From positions 1-49,315 of IMG/VR virus record IMGVR_UViG_3300002835_000297: 49,315 nt of DNA; one strand, given 5' to 3'. Position numbers and translations under genes: made by a program. Under the pieces are notes generated by a model. It saw only the letters and a list, made by a program, of their open reading frames with translations, was not told where the DNA came from and searched no databases. The stretch's first letter is position 1. Every line of letters starts with the position of its first letter. The DNA comes from a virus. Shown here piece after piece: positions 31,386-38,655 of this stretch.

Positions 31386-31419
31386 TATAACGTGAAATTC
31401 GTGGAAAATCCGTGAGGAT

Positions 31420-31444
31420 GACCACGACTCTCATGCTATCTTTA
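31420..31444 (+). promoter_or_regulatory. Phage promoter motif before the RadA-like gene
   Basis: GACC at 31420-31423, 13 nt, TATCTTTA at 31437-31444, the ATG at 31469 after 24 nt. This decides the start of the RadA-like gene, since the longer upstream reading frame would overlap the promoter. The sequence TATCTTTATTATATAA also occurs at 38336-38351. Confidence 0.7.
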
Positions 31445-31468
31445 TTATATAAGAAAGTAAGTAAGAAA

Positions 31469-32353
31469 ATGGGAAGAAAGAAAAAACAAATGACCGCAAC
31501 TGAGATGTTAAATTTAAATATAAATAAAAACACAAGTATGAATACAGGTAAAAGAAGAGGTAGACCACGTAAAAATCAAGTTATGGAGTATCAAGTATCT
31601 GTTCCCGCTAAAATTGATTTTGATATTGTCAAATTGAATAACTTGGATATTGACCCAAGAATGATGGACACCATGAAGAGTGGAATGATTGTTGATGATT
31701 TGATTAGTCATGAAGGTGGTATACCATGTGCCACAAATATAATGTGTATTGGTGATCCAGGTGTAGGTAAAACAACTGTGTTACTAGATATTTTAGCTGG
31801 TGTTCAGAATCGTGGACGTAAGTGTTTGTTCATATCAGGTGAAATGGGTAAAAAACAAATGTTTAAATACACACAACGATTCCCACAATTTGGTAATATC
31901 CAAACATTGTTCATGTCTGATTATTTGGAACATAACACCAAAGATGTAATTGAACAAGTTATGAATATGGGTTGGGATTTGATTTTGATTGACTCAATTG
32001 CTGAAATTATTGAGGGTGTTCGTGACGACAATAAATGGGATCGTAAACAAGCTGAATCATGGATGGTTGATTTGTGTGTTAAGAATAATAAAGGTGAAAA
32101 TAAAAAAGAAGCATACACATCGTTTTTATTGATTCAACAAGTTACTAAATCAGGTGAGTTTGTAGGTAGTAACAAATTGAAACATATGACTGACGCGATG
32201 ATGGAAATGCGTAGAGAAAGTGAACGTGATGGAGGTGGAACATATATGAACTTTATCAAGAATAGAAATGGTAATGTGGATGTTAAATTTGGTTACCAAT
32301 TGAATAATGACCACATATATTACGGAACAATGGTTAATGAAGATGCTGAATAA
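31469..32353 (+). CDS. RadA/KaiC-like RecA-fold ATPase with AT-hook tail
   Basis: Start chosen at 31469 because an earlier ATG (31412) would put the promoter inside the gene. The 294-residue protein begins with a basic tail that has an AT-hook core, KRRGRPRK (28-35). Then Walker A GDPGVGKTT (95-103), LFISGEM (120-126), Walker B LILIDSI (171-177), LLIQQVTKSGEFVGSNKLKHM (220-240) and KNRNG (264-268), close to the KNRFG of RadA/Sms. RadA drives branch migration in recombination. The N-terminal zinc finger and C-terminal Lon-like domain of RadA are missing, so this is a phage core version. Confidence 0.85.
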   Translation: MGRKKKQMTATEMLNLNINKNTSMNTGKRRGRPRKNQVMEYQVSVPAKIDFDIVKLNNLDIDPRMMDTMKSGMIVDDLISHEGGIPCATNIMCIGDPGVGKTTVLLDILAGVQNRGRKCLFISGEMGKKQMFKYTQRFPQFGNIQTLFMSDYLEHNTKDVIEQVMNMGWDLILIDSIAEIIEGVRDDNKWDRKQAESWMVDLCVKNNKGENKKEAYTSFLLIQQVTKSGEFVGSNKLKHMTDAMMEMRRESERDGGGTYMNFIKNRNGNVDVKFGYQLNNDHIYYGTMVNEDAE

Positions 32354-32355
32354 TT

Positions 32356-32380
32356 AACCTAAATAAAAATATTATATTAA
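32356..32380 (+). promoter_or_regulatory. Variant phage promoter motif
   Basis: AACC at 32356-32359, 13 nt, TATATTAA at 32373-32380. ATG at 32395. Confidence 0.5.
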
Positions 32381-32394
32381 TAAAAATAAGAGTT

Positions 32395-33297
32395 ATGAAT
32401 ACTAAACAAGTTTTGTATAATGCGCTTAAAAGCCAATTAGAGACTAAAGAACAAGAATATGAACTGTATCATAAAACAGTTACTATTCCAGCTATTGAAG
32501 AAGTGAATAATGATATAAAGCAATTTTTTAATATGCTAACACCAATTGATGAAGCTAGTTTTGATATTGGTTCATCAAGAATTAATATTCGAGCTAATGA
32601 AAATGATGGTTGGTATAGAAATGTTGAATTGGTATTACAATCAACTTATAAAAGTGATGATATACATGTTGGTATCAATTGGAATAGTGGAACATTTAAT
32701 TTAAGAGATAAAATCCAAAATAAAATATTCATTGACTTAATATCAGTATGTGCTAATAATCTTAAAGCAATTGAGGATAAATGGATTAATGATTGGTATG
32801 AGAAACGTAGACAAATAGATAAAAATGATGATACTAAAAGTAGAGAACATATTGATTTGAAAAACGCTTTGAATAGTCTTAGAAATGAAATTATTGAGGA
32901 CACTAGAGAATCAATGAAACAAATTGGTTTTGAGATTAAGAAATTTAAAGATGTTTATGATTTAGATTGGGATTATGATAAAGATGAAAATGGATCAGCC
33001 ACTAAACGTATCTATAAAATTAACACAGTAGCTAAAGCAATCAAATTACAAATAGGCCGTTCAATGTATGATACAACATATGTTAATGGTTTTAAGGTAT
33101 TAGGTAAAAAAGGAAATAAATATAAGATTGAAGCATATAGAGAAAATTTTCAAAATGTGTTCACTTATGAAGTGCTAGAAAAGAAATTTAATTCATTTAT
33201 TGATGAAGTATCTGATTGGGAAGCTAATAAAGCAGATAAGAGAAAAAATGAAACTGAAGAAAGTTATAAACAACGTACACAACAACAAGTTTGTTAA
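32395..33297 (+). CDS. Charged helical phage protein of unknown function
   Basis: A 300-residue protein dominated by charged helices, for instance SREHIDLKNALNSLRNEIIEDTRESMKQIGFEIKKF, with a short beta segment in YVNGFKVLGKKGNKYKIEAYRENF. It has no recognised motif. Length, charge and its own promoter argue for a real, separately expressed gene. Confidence 0.65.
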   Translation: MNTKQVLYNALKSQLETKEQEYELYHKTVTIPAIEEVNNDIKQFFNMLTPIDEASFDIGSSRINIRANENDGWYRNVELVLQSTYKSDDIHVGINWNSGTFNLRDKIQNKIFIDLISVCANNLKAIEDKWINDWYEKRRQIDKNDDTKSREHIDLKNALNSLRNEIIEDTRESMKQIGFEIKKFKDVYDLDWDYDKDENGSATKRIYKINTVAKAIKLQIGRSMYDTTYVNGFKVLGKKGNKYKIEAYRENFQNVFTYEVLEKKFNSFIDEVSDWEANKADKRKNETEESYKQRTQQQVC

Positions 33298-33320
33298 CCC
33301 AATAAAAAATTAGTATATTA
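33296..33320 (+). promoter_or_regulatory. Variant phage promoter motif
   Basis: AACC at 33296-33299 and TATATTA from 33314, spaced by 14 rather than 13 nt. ATG at 33339. The -33 box overlaps the stop of the upstream gene. Confidence 0.45.
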
Positions 33321-33338
33321 AATTATAAAATCAAAGTT

Positions 33339-33542
33339 ATGGAAAGTAAGTCTAAAATTGAGTTTGTAAAAGAAACTAAAGTTGATGGTGGTGTTATTTA
33401 TTACACAACAAAAAATGGCTCTTATATCTCAGAGAGCATGAGTTTGGATGAGAATAAAGGCCGTGAGTTGTATAATGTGATTGTTGAGCGAGGTGATTTA
33501 AAACCAATTGTTGAAGTACTTGAAACTAAATACAGTGGGTAG
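33339..33542 (+). CDS. Small phage protein of unknown function
   Basis: A 67-residue protein, probably a small alpha/beta fold (IEFVKETKVDGGVIYYTTKNGSYISESMSLDENKGRELYNVIVERG). The order beta hairpin plus helix is seen in many small phage proteins. The leader ends in agtt directly before the ATG. Confidence 0.6.
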   Translation: MESKSKIEFVKETKVDGGVIYYTTKNGSYISESMSLDENKGRELYNVIVERGDLKPIVEVLETKYSG

Positions 33543-33807
33543 AAGAACAAGACCAACTCAAGAAGATATAGTAAGAAATGTCATAAACCGAATGTTTGAA
33601 ATAGCGGGTTATGACACTTGCTATGAGGACATAGTTGGTAGAAAAGATGATTGGTACACACAATGGACAATGACTGAGGAACAAGGTGAGATTTGGAGAC
33701 AATGGATGATTGATTATTTTAAGAACGAATGTAAAATGATTCCTAAAATGGCTGAACGTGAAGCAGCTATGTGTAATTTAATGTGGGGTCTAAAATATAG
33801 ACAATAA
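33535..33807 (+). CDS. Small phage protein with conserved RTRPTQE start
   Basis: Read from a GTG at 33535 (90 residues, MGRRTRPTQEDIVRNVINRMFEIAGYD), which overlaps the upstream stop by 8 nt; an ATG at 33508 would add nine residues and overlap by 35 nt. The second half has TMTEEQGEIWRQWMIDYFKNECKM, a pattern of unknown phage proteins with a conserved E-x-x-x-W-x-x-W helix. It overlaps the next gene by one base. Function unknown. Confidence 0.6.
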   Translation: MGRRTRPTQEDIVRNVINRMFEIAGYDTCYEDIVGRKDDWYTQWTMTEEQGEIWRQWMIDYFKNECKMIPKMAEREAAMCNLMWGLKYRQ

Positions 33808-34109
33808 TGAGTTGGCAATATGAACCTAAAAAACGAGGTAGACAATCAGTTAGTGAAGTGGCTGAACAAGAGTCTAAACCAACTAAATTTACTAGAGTGT
33901 ATGATGATGAATTAACAGTTGAGACTTGGAAATATGATTTAAAGAAAAATCCAAATGGTCCAATTGAGGTAGATATTAAATACAAGGCGGGTGCTGAAAA
34001 AGAGATTAAACAACGAGCTAAAGAAGCAAAACAACAAAAGAAAATAGCTCGTCAAATGAAAAAAATAGAACAAAATGATAAATCCAAACGAAATAAACTC
34101 AGGAGCTGA
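33807..34109 (+). CDS. Small basic protein with AT-hook-like start
   Basis: A 100-residue protein starting SWQYEPKKRGRQSVSE, an AT-hook-like RGR, with a beta middle (KFTRVYDDELTVETWKYDLKKNPNGPIEVDIKYK) and a highly basic coil (EIKQRAKEAKQQKKIARQMKKIEQ) at the C-terminus. It is likely a nucleic-acid-binding protein by charge. It overlaps the next gene by 35 nt in another frame. Confidence 0.6.
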   Translation: MSWQYEPKKRGRQSVSEVAEQESKPTKFTRVYDDELTVETWKYDLKKNPNGPIEVDIKYKAGAEKEIKQRAKEAKQQKKIARQMKKIEQNDKSKRNKLRS

Positions 34110-34473
34110 TTATGCTCAAATAGTAATAGATAGTATATTAGAAACAGAAAAAACATTACCAGTAGATCAGCAAATGCCTCTTGATCTACTTACTCACTTG
34201 ACTAAACTAATTGAGACAGAAGCAGATAAACATTACGCAGCATATATAATTGGTAAACGAGAGACATTTTTATTCAGTGATATTGAATTAACAGACTTAT
34301 TTGACAAAGCAGGTGAATTATATGTTAGTGATATGATTGATGGATTAGTAGATAAAGATATGCTTGAAGTAAGTATAGATGAAACAGGAGAATTTTTATA
34401 TGGATTAAGTGAGTTAGGAAAACAAGTAACAGAACAACAACCTAAAAAACGAGGTAGAAAACCTAAAAAATGA
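34075..34473 (+). CDS. Winged-helix-like protein with C-terminal AT-hook
   Basis: A 132-residue protein. The middle, KAGELYVSDMIDGLVDKDMLEVSIDETGEFLYGLSELGKQV, has the helix-helix-beta wing look of a winged-helix regulator, and the tail PKKRGRKPKK is an AT-hook-like basic end. Such proteins often repress or organise DNA. The assignment is by pattern only. It overlaps the upstream gene by 35 nt and the next by 4. Confidence 0.55.
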   Translation: MINPNEINSGADYAQIVIDSILETEKTLPVDQQMPLDLLTHLTKLIETEADKHYAAYIIGKRETFLFSDIELTDLFDKAGELYVSDMIDGLVDKDMLEVSIDETGEFLYGLSELGKQVTEQQPKKRGRKPKK

Positions 34474-34574
34474 TTAAAGGTATTTTAATACTATTGACGC
34501 CATTAATTGGATGGACTGGAATAGTTTTATTTTTAATATTAGATAAAGGCAATGACAAAGATAACAACAAGTAA
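34470..34574 (+). CDS. Tiny membrane protein
   Basis: A 34-residue gene in an ATGA overlap with the previous stop, ending 22 nt into the next gene. Residues 4-24 (GILILLTPLIGWTGIVLFLIL) form one membrane helix followed by a polar tail KGNDKDNNK. It is one of several tiny single-helix proteins in this genome. Function unknown. Confidence 0.5.
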   Translation: MIKGILILLTPLIGWTGIVLFLILDKGNDKDNNK

Positions 34575-34869
34575 TATCTCAGGTAGTGCACTCACCACAT
34601 CAGGAATACTAGCTAATACTGCTAATAATAACTTTCTTTGGACAACATCAACAAGTACTCATTATAATCCAAATATAGGCAATCAATTTGTTTATAATAA
34701 TGAACCAACTCCATTCCATATAAATTTTAGTTGGGATGGTAAAACAGTTGATGTTACTTTAAAAAATGGTAATGATATATTCAAATTAGCAAACGCGTTT
34801 ATGGAGTGGTTAGATAAAAATGAAATTGACTACAGTGTTAAAACAAAAGGTAAAAGAAAGAAAAAATAA
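34552..34869 (+). CDS. Small phage protein of unknown function
   Basis: A 105-residue protein with a Ser/Thr/Asn-rich N-terminal third (SGSALTTSGILANTANNNF) and a compact C-terminal domain (INFSWDGKTVDVTLKNGNDIFKLANAFMEWLDKNEID), ending in a Lys/Arg tail (KTKGKRKKK). No known motif; overlap with the tiny membrane gene is 23 nt. Confidence 0.6.
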   Translation: MTKITTSNISGSALTTSGILANTANNNFLWTTSTSTHYNPNIGNQFVYNNEPTPFHINFSWDGKTVDVTLKNGNDIFKLANAFMEWLDKNEIDYSVKTKGKRKKK

Positions 34870-34870
34870 G

Positions 34871-34902
34871 TTTGCCTACGCAAAAATAAGATAGTATATT
34901 TA
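34871..34902 (+). promoter_or_regulatory. Host-type promoter (TTTG - 20 nt - TATATTTA)
   Basis: TTTG at 34871-34874 and TATATTTA at 34895-34902, spaced by 20 nt, close to the Bacteroidota consensus TTTG-N19/20-TAnnTTTG. GACC is absent at the usual place. ATG at 34951, 48 nt later. It may be an early, host-sigma promoter of the HTH-like gene. Confidence 0.5.
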
Positions 34903-34950
34903 ATATATAAAATAAGTAATTAAAAATTTTTATTAACAAAAAACACAGTT

Positions 34951-35190
34951 ATGAGTTTTCAAACAAAAGTACGTGCGAATTATTTAAACCGCACAGCCAA
35001 GTTGTCATTTTTCAAGAACCGTCAACGCAACGGTGATGTAGCTAAATTAGCTGAAACAACTGGTTACAGTGAGCGTATGATTTATTATGTACTCGCTGGT
35101 GAGCGTCGTGTTAATCAAATTATTGCTAATGCAATGTATTCATTAACACGTCGTCGTATGCGTAACGAAGAGTTTCTTGGACTCGTTTAA
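34951..35190 (+). CDS. Small HTH-like DNA-binding protein
   Basis: A 79-residue protein. GDVAKLAETTGYSERMIYYVLAGERRVNQIIANAMY (residues 28-63) reads as a helix-turn-helix in the XRE/phage-repressor style (x-A-x-x-x-G-x-S-x-x-x-I-x-x-x-L). Arg/Lys in both flanks. It likely regulates phage genes. It is flanked by a host-type promoter and a terminator, so it is a single-gene unit. Confidence 0.68.
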   Translation: MSFQTKVRANYLNRTAKLSFFKNRQRNGDVAKLAETTGYSERMIYYVLAGERRVNQIIANAMYSLTRRRMRNEEFLGLV

Positions 35191-35223
35191 TCTGGTTACG
35201 TTTTTCTAACTGCCATGGAGTTA

Positions 35224-35255
35224 GCGGTTCAACTTAAAAGTTGACCGCTTTCTCT
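35224..35255 (+). terminator. Terminator-like hairpin overlapping a promoter
   Basis: GCGGTTCAACTT (35224-35235) pairs with AAGTTGACCGC (35238-35248), with one bulged A, and is followed by TTTCTCT. A smaller hairpin CTAACT/AGTTAG lies just upstream (35206-35224). The right arm holds the TTGACC of the next promoter. Confidence 0.75.
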
Positions 35256-35267
35256 AATTTATTTTAA
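35243..35267 (+). promoter_or_regulatory. Phage promoter motif overlapping the terminator
   Basis: GACC at 35243-35246 (in the right arm of the terminator stem), 13 nt, TATTTTAA at 35260-35267, then TATAAATA at 35268-35275. ATG at 35283. Confidence 0.5.
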
Positions 35268-35282
35268 TATAAATAAAGTAAT

Positions 35283-35828
35283 ATGATAATCTTTAAAGGT
35301 AAAAAGCGTAAATTTATTAGCACCAGGGATATTACTTTAAGTGATATTCGTGCTGTGTTTTTTCCATTTACATTTAATGAAAAATATAAATACTTAGGTA
35401 GTGTGCCATGGAAAGAAAGTGGAGAAATATTTCAAGCAATGGAACCACTAATCATATTCATGGACAGTAAAGCTAAACCATGGTGGTGTCCTAGATTTGT
35501 ATTACGTTTCTTACATTTGTTTGGAGATGATAATTCAATTGTTAGAGTTAGGAATAGATTTTTAAGTAACCTAAAACAAAAAATAACTAAAGGTTATACA
35601 TTAGTAGATTATAAAACCAAATGGGAGTGGTATGATTTAAGAATATCAGTATATGGTTCTAAACAAATGCAAGACCTAGCATATGCTATTGAGGCTAGAT
35701 TCTATGAAGATGGATGTAGGATAGATTTAGCAGACCAAATTAAGGACCTAGATCCAAATACTAAATTTAATAAAGGATATACAATCAAAACATTACAAGA
35801 AGAATTAGATCGATTAATGAATAATTAA
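35283..35828 (+). CDS. Phage protein of unknown function
   Basis: A 181-residue protein rich in aromatic residues (SKAKPWWCPRFVLRFLHLFG, then YKTKWEWYDLRISVYG). No catalytic motif. ISVYGSKQMQDLAYAIEARFYEDGCR may be a beta-helix unit. It could be a scaffold or accessory protein. 11 nt separate it from the next gene. Confidence 0.6.
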   Translation: MIIFKGKKRKFISTRDITLSDIRAVFFPFTFNEKYKYLGSVPWKESGEIFQAMEPLIIFMDSKAKPWWCPRFVLRFLHLFGDDNSIVRVRNRFLSNLKQKITKGYTLVDYKTKWEWYDLRISVYGSKQMQDLAYAIEARFYEDGCRIDLADQIKDLDPNTKFNKGYTIKTLQEELDRLMNN

Positions 35829-35839
35829 AATAAAAAATA

Positions 35840-36436
35840 ATGGAACACTTTTATCAAGGATTAGGAGAAAATTGGTTCACATATGCTGAACTGTATTCTA
35901 GAGTAGTAGAAAAATTTCCAACCAACTCACATTTTGTTGAGGTAGGAGTATGGAAAGGAATGAGCGCAGCATATATGGCTGTTGAAATAATCAATTCAGG
36001 AAAAAATATTAAGTTTGACTGTGTTGACAATTGGGAGGATACTGAGTTGCAAAAAGATATACCTAAAGACATGTACGATGGATTATATGAAACGTTTCTA
36101 AAAAACATAGAACCAGTTAAACATATTATTAATCCTATTAGATCATTATCATGGGATGCTGCTAAATTATATGAGGATAGTTCATTGGATTTTATTTTCC
36201 TTGATGCGGGACATGATTATGATAGTATTAAAAAAGATTTAATTGCTTGGTACCCTAAATTAAAACCAACAGGTATAATTGCGGGACATGATTACAGTTG
36301 GGAGGGTATTACAAAAGCAACAAATGAATATTTTAAAGGTAAACAATTCTATCAAAGAGAAAGTAGTTGGATATTAAGAACACCAACATCAGCTGAATTA
36401 TATGATGGAAATACTCATATGGATACATTTAAATAA
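35840..36436 (+). CDS. Class I SAM-dependent methyltransferase (Methyltransf_24)
   Basis: A 198-residue protein with motif I HFVEVGVWKGMSA (31-43), DCVDNW as the acidic motif II, DFIFLDAGHDYDSIKKDL (motif IV, with the metal-binding DAGHDYD) and KPTGIIAGHDYSWEGITKA. This belongs to the group of phage/bacterial small-molecule or sugar methyltransferases (Methyltransf_24). It is similar to the enzyme at 16783 and outside the glycan island. Substrate unknown. Confidence 0.85.
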   Translation: MEHFYQGLGENWFTYAELYSRVVEKFPTNSHFVEVGVWKGMSAAYMAVEIINSGKNIKFDCVDNWEDTELQKDIPKDMYDGLYETFLKNIEPVKHIINPIRSLSWDAAKLYEDSSLDFIFLDAGHDYDSIKKDLIAWYPKLKPTGIIAGHDYSWEGITKATNEYFKGKQFYQRESSWILRTPTSAELYDGNTHMDTFK

Positions 36437-36670
36437 ATGATTATGGACAAGCAATTTAGGGTACGTAAATCAACTTACTACAATGAACGTGGTATAATTG
36501 AAAATGAATCATATTATGTTCAACAACATAAGTCAATTTTAGGTATTAAGTTTTGGAAAGACATTAACACTTACTTTAATACTTATTTTGAGGCATATGA
36601 GTTTGCTGTTAAACTTAAAACAGGATTAGAAATAAATAAACGTAAAGAAGAAATAGTATCATACCATTAA
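36437..36670 (+). CDS. Small phage protein of unknown function
   Basis: A 77-residue basic and aromatic protein (FRVRKSTYYNERGIIENESYYVQQHKSILGIKFWKDINTYFNTYF). The ATG at 36437 directly follows the upstream stop; the ATG at 36443 is an equal alternative. It resembles short phage proteins with a beta hairpin and a helix. Function unknown. Confidence 0.55.
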   Translation: MIMDKQFRVRKSTYYNERGIIENESYYVQQHKSILGIKFWKDINTYFNTYFEAYEFAVKLKTGLEINKRKEEIVSYH

Positions 36671-36683
36671 ATAAAAATTATTT

Positions 36684-37013
36684 ATGACAACAATAGTACA
36701 TCAAAGTGAAGCCAAATGGGGCAGACCAGCATATCTAAAAATAGTAGATGACAAGGTCATATATGATTGCTCTGATGGTGAATATGGGCCAATTGAATTT
36801 GATATTGAAGTGTTAACCAAAGCATTAAGCAAACATTATTACGCCCAACCAATACCATATGATGAATGGCACAGACGTAGGGACATAATGGCGATGGAAC
36901 AAGATAGAAAAAACCAAACACCTGAACGTGCTGATGAGTATATAGACAGACACATTGTAGAGGCAATGGTACAATTAGTTAAGGAAGGATATAAACCAAA
37001 TGAAAATAAATAA
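36684..37013 (+). CDS. Small phage protein of unknown function
   Basis: A 109-residue protein with alternating acidic and basic residues; the second half WHRRRDIMAMEQDRKNQTPERADEYIDRHIVEAMVQLVKEG is helical and strongly charged. No known fold. Ends one base before a small basic gene. Confidence 0.55.
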   Translation: MTTIVHQSEAKWGRPAYLKIVDDKVIYDCSDGEYGPIEFDIEVLTKALSKHYYAQPIPYDEWHRRRDIMAMEQDRKNQTPERADEYIDRHIVEAMVQLVKEGYKPNENK

Positions 37014-37014
37014 T

Positions 37015-37143
37015 ATGCCATCAAAATTTTTTAACAACCCAACCGAGGCAAAGAAAACCAAAACAGATAAGAAAGGTAAAGTAGTACAGCCAAAACCAGC
37101 TAAAACAAATACCCAAATTAGAAAAACAGGACGAGGAAATTAA
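37015..37143 (+). CDS. Tiny basic protein
   Basis: A 42-residue protein, very basic (EAKKTKTDKKGKVVQPKPAKT), ending in RKTGRGN, thus nucleic-acid binding by charge only. It lies between two small genes with no gap beyond a few nt. Confidence 0.45.
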   Translation: MPSKFFNNPTEAKKTKTDKKGKVVQPKPAKTNTQIRKTGRGN

Positions 37144-37145
37144 TT

Positions 37146-37286
37146 ATGAAAATAACACCATTTGTACATTACAATATGTGGTACGTGTTACCCATGTTAA
37201 GTATAGTATATGAGAAAAATTATTACCTGTGTATAGACATAGCGTGGTTGAAATGGGGTATAAGTATAGTATTAAAAAACAAATAA
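37146..37286 (+). CDS. Tiny protein with conserved YLCIDIAWLKW end
   Basis: A 46-residue protein. The C-terminal stretch YLCIDIAWLKWGISIVL matches a recurring type of short phage protein (Y-x-x-x-D-x-x-W-L-K-W). A partly hydrophobic helix may sit on the membrane. Function unknown. Confidence 0.5.
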   Translation: MKITPFVHYNMWYVLPMLSIVYEKNYYLCIDIAWLKWGISIVLKNK

Positions 37287-37287
37287 T

Positions 37288-37515
37288 ATGGCACAACAAA
37301 CAGCAGTAGAATGGTTACAGGCAGAGTTTAATAAATGGGCAGAAGGTAGAGTATTTATACCACAAGACATACTTGAACAAGCCAAAGCAATGGAGAAGGA
37401 GCAGATATCTAAAGCTTGGGACGATGGTAATTATCAATACTTTTGTTCTGTAAGAACGAATGAGGATTTTGATAATGGATATGAGTATTATGAAGAACAA
37501 TATAAAACAGAATAA
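37288..37515 (+). CDS. MAQQTAVEWL-type small protein, copy 1
   Basis: A 75-residue protein starting MAQQTAVEWL and containing EQAKAMEKEQISKAW. It is a tandem paralogue of the next gene: the first 30 bases of both genes are identical, as is a stretch around QAK.MEKEQI. Proteins of this type occur in many phages of Bacteroidota as single copies. Function unknown. Confidence 0.7.
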   Translation: MAQQTAVEWLQAEFNKWAEGRVFIPQDILEQAKAMEKEQISKAWDDGNYQYFCSVRTNEDFDNGYEYYEEQYKTE

Positions 37516-37517
37516 CT

Positions 37518-37751
37518 ATGGCACAACAAACAGCAGTAGAATGGTTAAAGAATCAAATACTAACTTCTAATGGTTTGGAAAACTTAATTGGTAATATTGA
37601 TAATTGGATTGAACAAGCCAAACAAATGGAGAAGGAGCAGATAATAAAAGCACATACAAGAGCTTATTTAATTGGTGAGGATAACATAAGTATTGAAATT
37701 GCTAATGAACGAAGTGAACAATACTACAACGAAACGTATACGACAAATTAA
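37518..37751 (+). CDS. MAQQTAVEWL-type small protein, copy 2
   Basis: A 77-residue protein and tandem paralogue of the preceding gene (same MAQQTAVEWL start, EQAKQMEKEQIIKAH middle), but with a different linker (LTSNGLENLIGNIDNWI) and a different C-terminus. It starts 2 nt after the upstream stop. Function unknown. Confidence 0.7.
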   Translation: MAQQTAVEWLKNQILTSNGLENLIGNIDNWIEQAKQMEKEQIIKAHTRAYLIGEDNISIEIANERSEQYYNETYTTN

Positions 37752-37757
37752 AATAAT

Positions 37758-37841
37758 ATGGAAACAACACTACTAATTATTATCGCTATTCTCTTATATA
37801 GCATCAACGAGAACATAAAAAAACAAATAGATAATAAATAA
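37758..37841 (+). CDS. Tiny membrane protein
   Basis: A 27-residue reading frame (ETTLLIIIAILLYSINENIKKQ): one hydrophobic helix (residues 4-14) and a basic tail. It follows the tandem paralogues after 6 nt with an AT-rich leader. It is small and could be spurious. Confidence 0.4.
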   Translation: METTLLIIIAILLYSINENIKKQIDNK

Positions 37842-37853
37842 AAAACGAGCGAT

Positions 37854-38138
37854 ATGATAATCCAGACGATACATGAGATAGTAAATCCGTTCGACGTGGA
37901 AGTCAAGAAACTCGGCCATGGCGTAGCACTGTTCATGATAGCGGGTAGTATACACAGCAACCCTCAATTCATAATACGATTCTATAACACCGGCGAAGTA
38001 CGAACAGTCGACCAAAACGACATACAAATATATGGTAACCCGACAACGGGTGAGCCGCTAGTACCGCAAACAAATGCGCCTAAAATACAAGATAAGGCGC
38101 CTAAATCAACTAGTACAACATGTGACAATTGGTTGTGA
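37854..38138 (+). CDS. Small protein in a GC-richer patch
   Basis: A 94-residue protein, beta-rich in the first 60 residues (FDVEVKKLGHGVALFMIAG ... FIIRFYNTGEVRTVDQNDI) and Pro/Thr-rich at the end. Codons use more G and C (CCGTTCGACGTGGAAGTC) than the neighbours, suggesting a different origin. No homology is recognised. Stop TGA at 38136-38138. Confidence 0.5.
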   Translation: MIIQTIHEIVNPFDVEVKKLGHGVALFMIAGSIHSNPQFIIRFYNTGEVRTVDQNDIQIYGNPTTGEPLVPQTNAPKIQDKAPKSTSTTCDNWL

Positions 38139-38318
38139 TGGGTGACATGACGTTGGATAAAGCGTTTATATGCGGCGTATAGGTAACGTTAAGTGCGTAT
38201 GGGTATGTGACATGTTTAAGATGAGTATGGGGTATACATTGTATAGGGTATGTGCCCCCTTTGCCCGGGTCATCCAAGCCTTCCTCAACAGGACTCTATA
38301 TAAGTATATACATTGTTT
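38139..38318 (+). other. Non-coding GC-richer spacer
   Basis: About 180 nt with no gene on either strand that I can support. It is G- and C-richer than the surroundings (GTGCCCCCTTTGCCCGGG near 38252) and ends in a clear promoter at 38319. No tRNA, CRISPR repeat or long palindrome is seen. One short frame (38170-38364) overlaps the promoter and is rejected. Confidence 0.55.
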
Positions 38319-38343
38319 GACCACAGTTGTTATGTTATCTTTA
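38319..38343 (+). promoter_or_regulatory. Phage promoter motif before the 38361 gene
   Basis: TTTGACC with GACC at 38319-38322, 13 nt, TATCTTTA at 38336-38343; ATG at 38361. The TATCTTTATTATATAA core is identical to that before the RadA-like gene. Confidence 0.7.
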
Positions 38344-38360
38344 TTATATAATAAGAAAAT

Positions 38361-38591
38361 ATGACAGTAAATAGAATGCGATTGGATGAAGTGATTAGTT
38401 GGTTTTCACAACGTGGTTATAAACAAACCGCTAGTTACTTTATGTTGCTGGTTAAAGATGAATGTACAGTATTACACCGTAACGCGTTTTGGATCGACAC
38501 AAAAATGGTACATGGCCACCTTGGCGATCGTTTATTTAAAGAATTAGAGTGTGATGTATGTACTTGGATGCCAGAAACTGAACTTGCCTGA
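38361..38591 (+). CDS. Small phage protein of unknown function
   Basis: A 76-residue alpha/beta protein (RMRLDEVISWFSQRGYKQTASYFMLLVKDECTVLHRN). Two Cys in ECDVC near the C-terminus and C52 could bind a metal. Its TGA stop at 38589-38591 is part of the next TGACC box. Confidence 0.6.
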   Translation: MTVNRMRLDEVISWFSQRGYKQTASYFMLLVKDECTVLHRNAFWIDTKMVHGHLGDRLFKELECDVCTWMPETELA

Positions 38592-38614
38592 CCGAACTAA
38601 ACACAGTATATTTA
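38590..38614 (+). promoter_or_regulatory. Phage promoter motif before the AT-hook gene
   Basis: GACC at 38590-38593, 13 nt, TATATTTA at 38607-38614. ATG at 38656, giving a leader of about 35 nt. The TGA stop of the previous gene forms the TGA of TGACC. Confidence 0.7.
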
Positions 38615-38655
38615 ATATATAATAATAAAAAACAAAAACAACAAAAATTAAGGTT

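Noticed and set aside
31412-31468. Upstream extension of the RadA-like gene
   Set aside because: It would place the promoter boxes (31420-31444) inside the gene; the ATG at 31469 gives normal spacing.
38170-38364. A 64-codon frame on the + strand
   Set aside because: It reads through the clear promoter at 38319-38343 and runs into the start of the next gene; composition is unlike the neighbours and no leader is seen.
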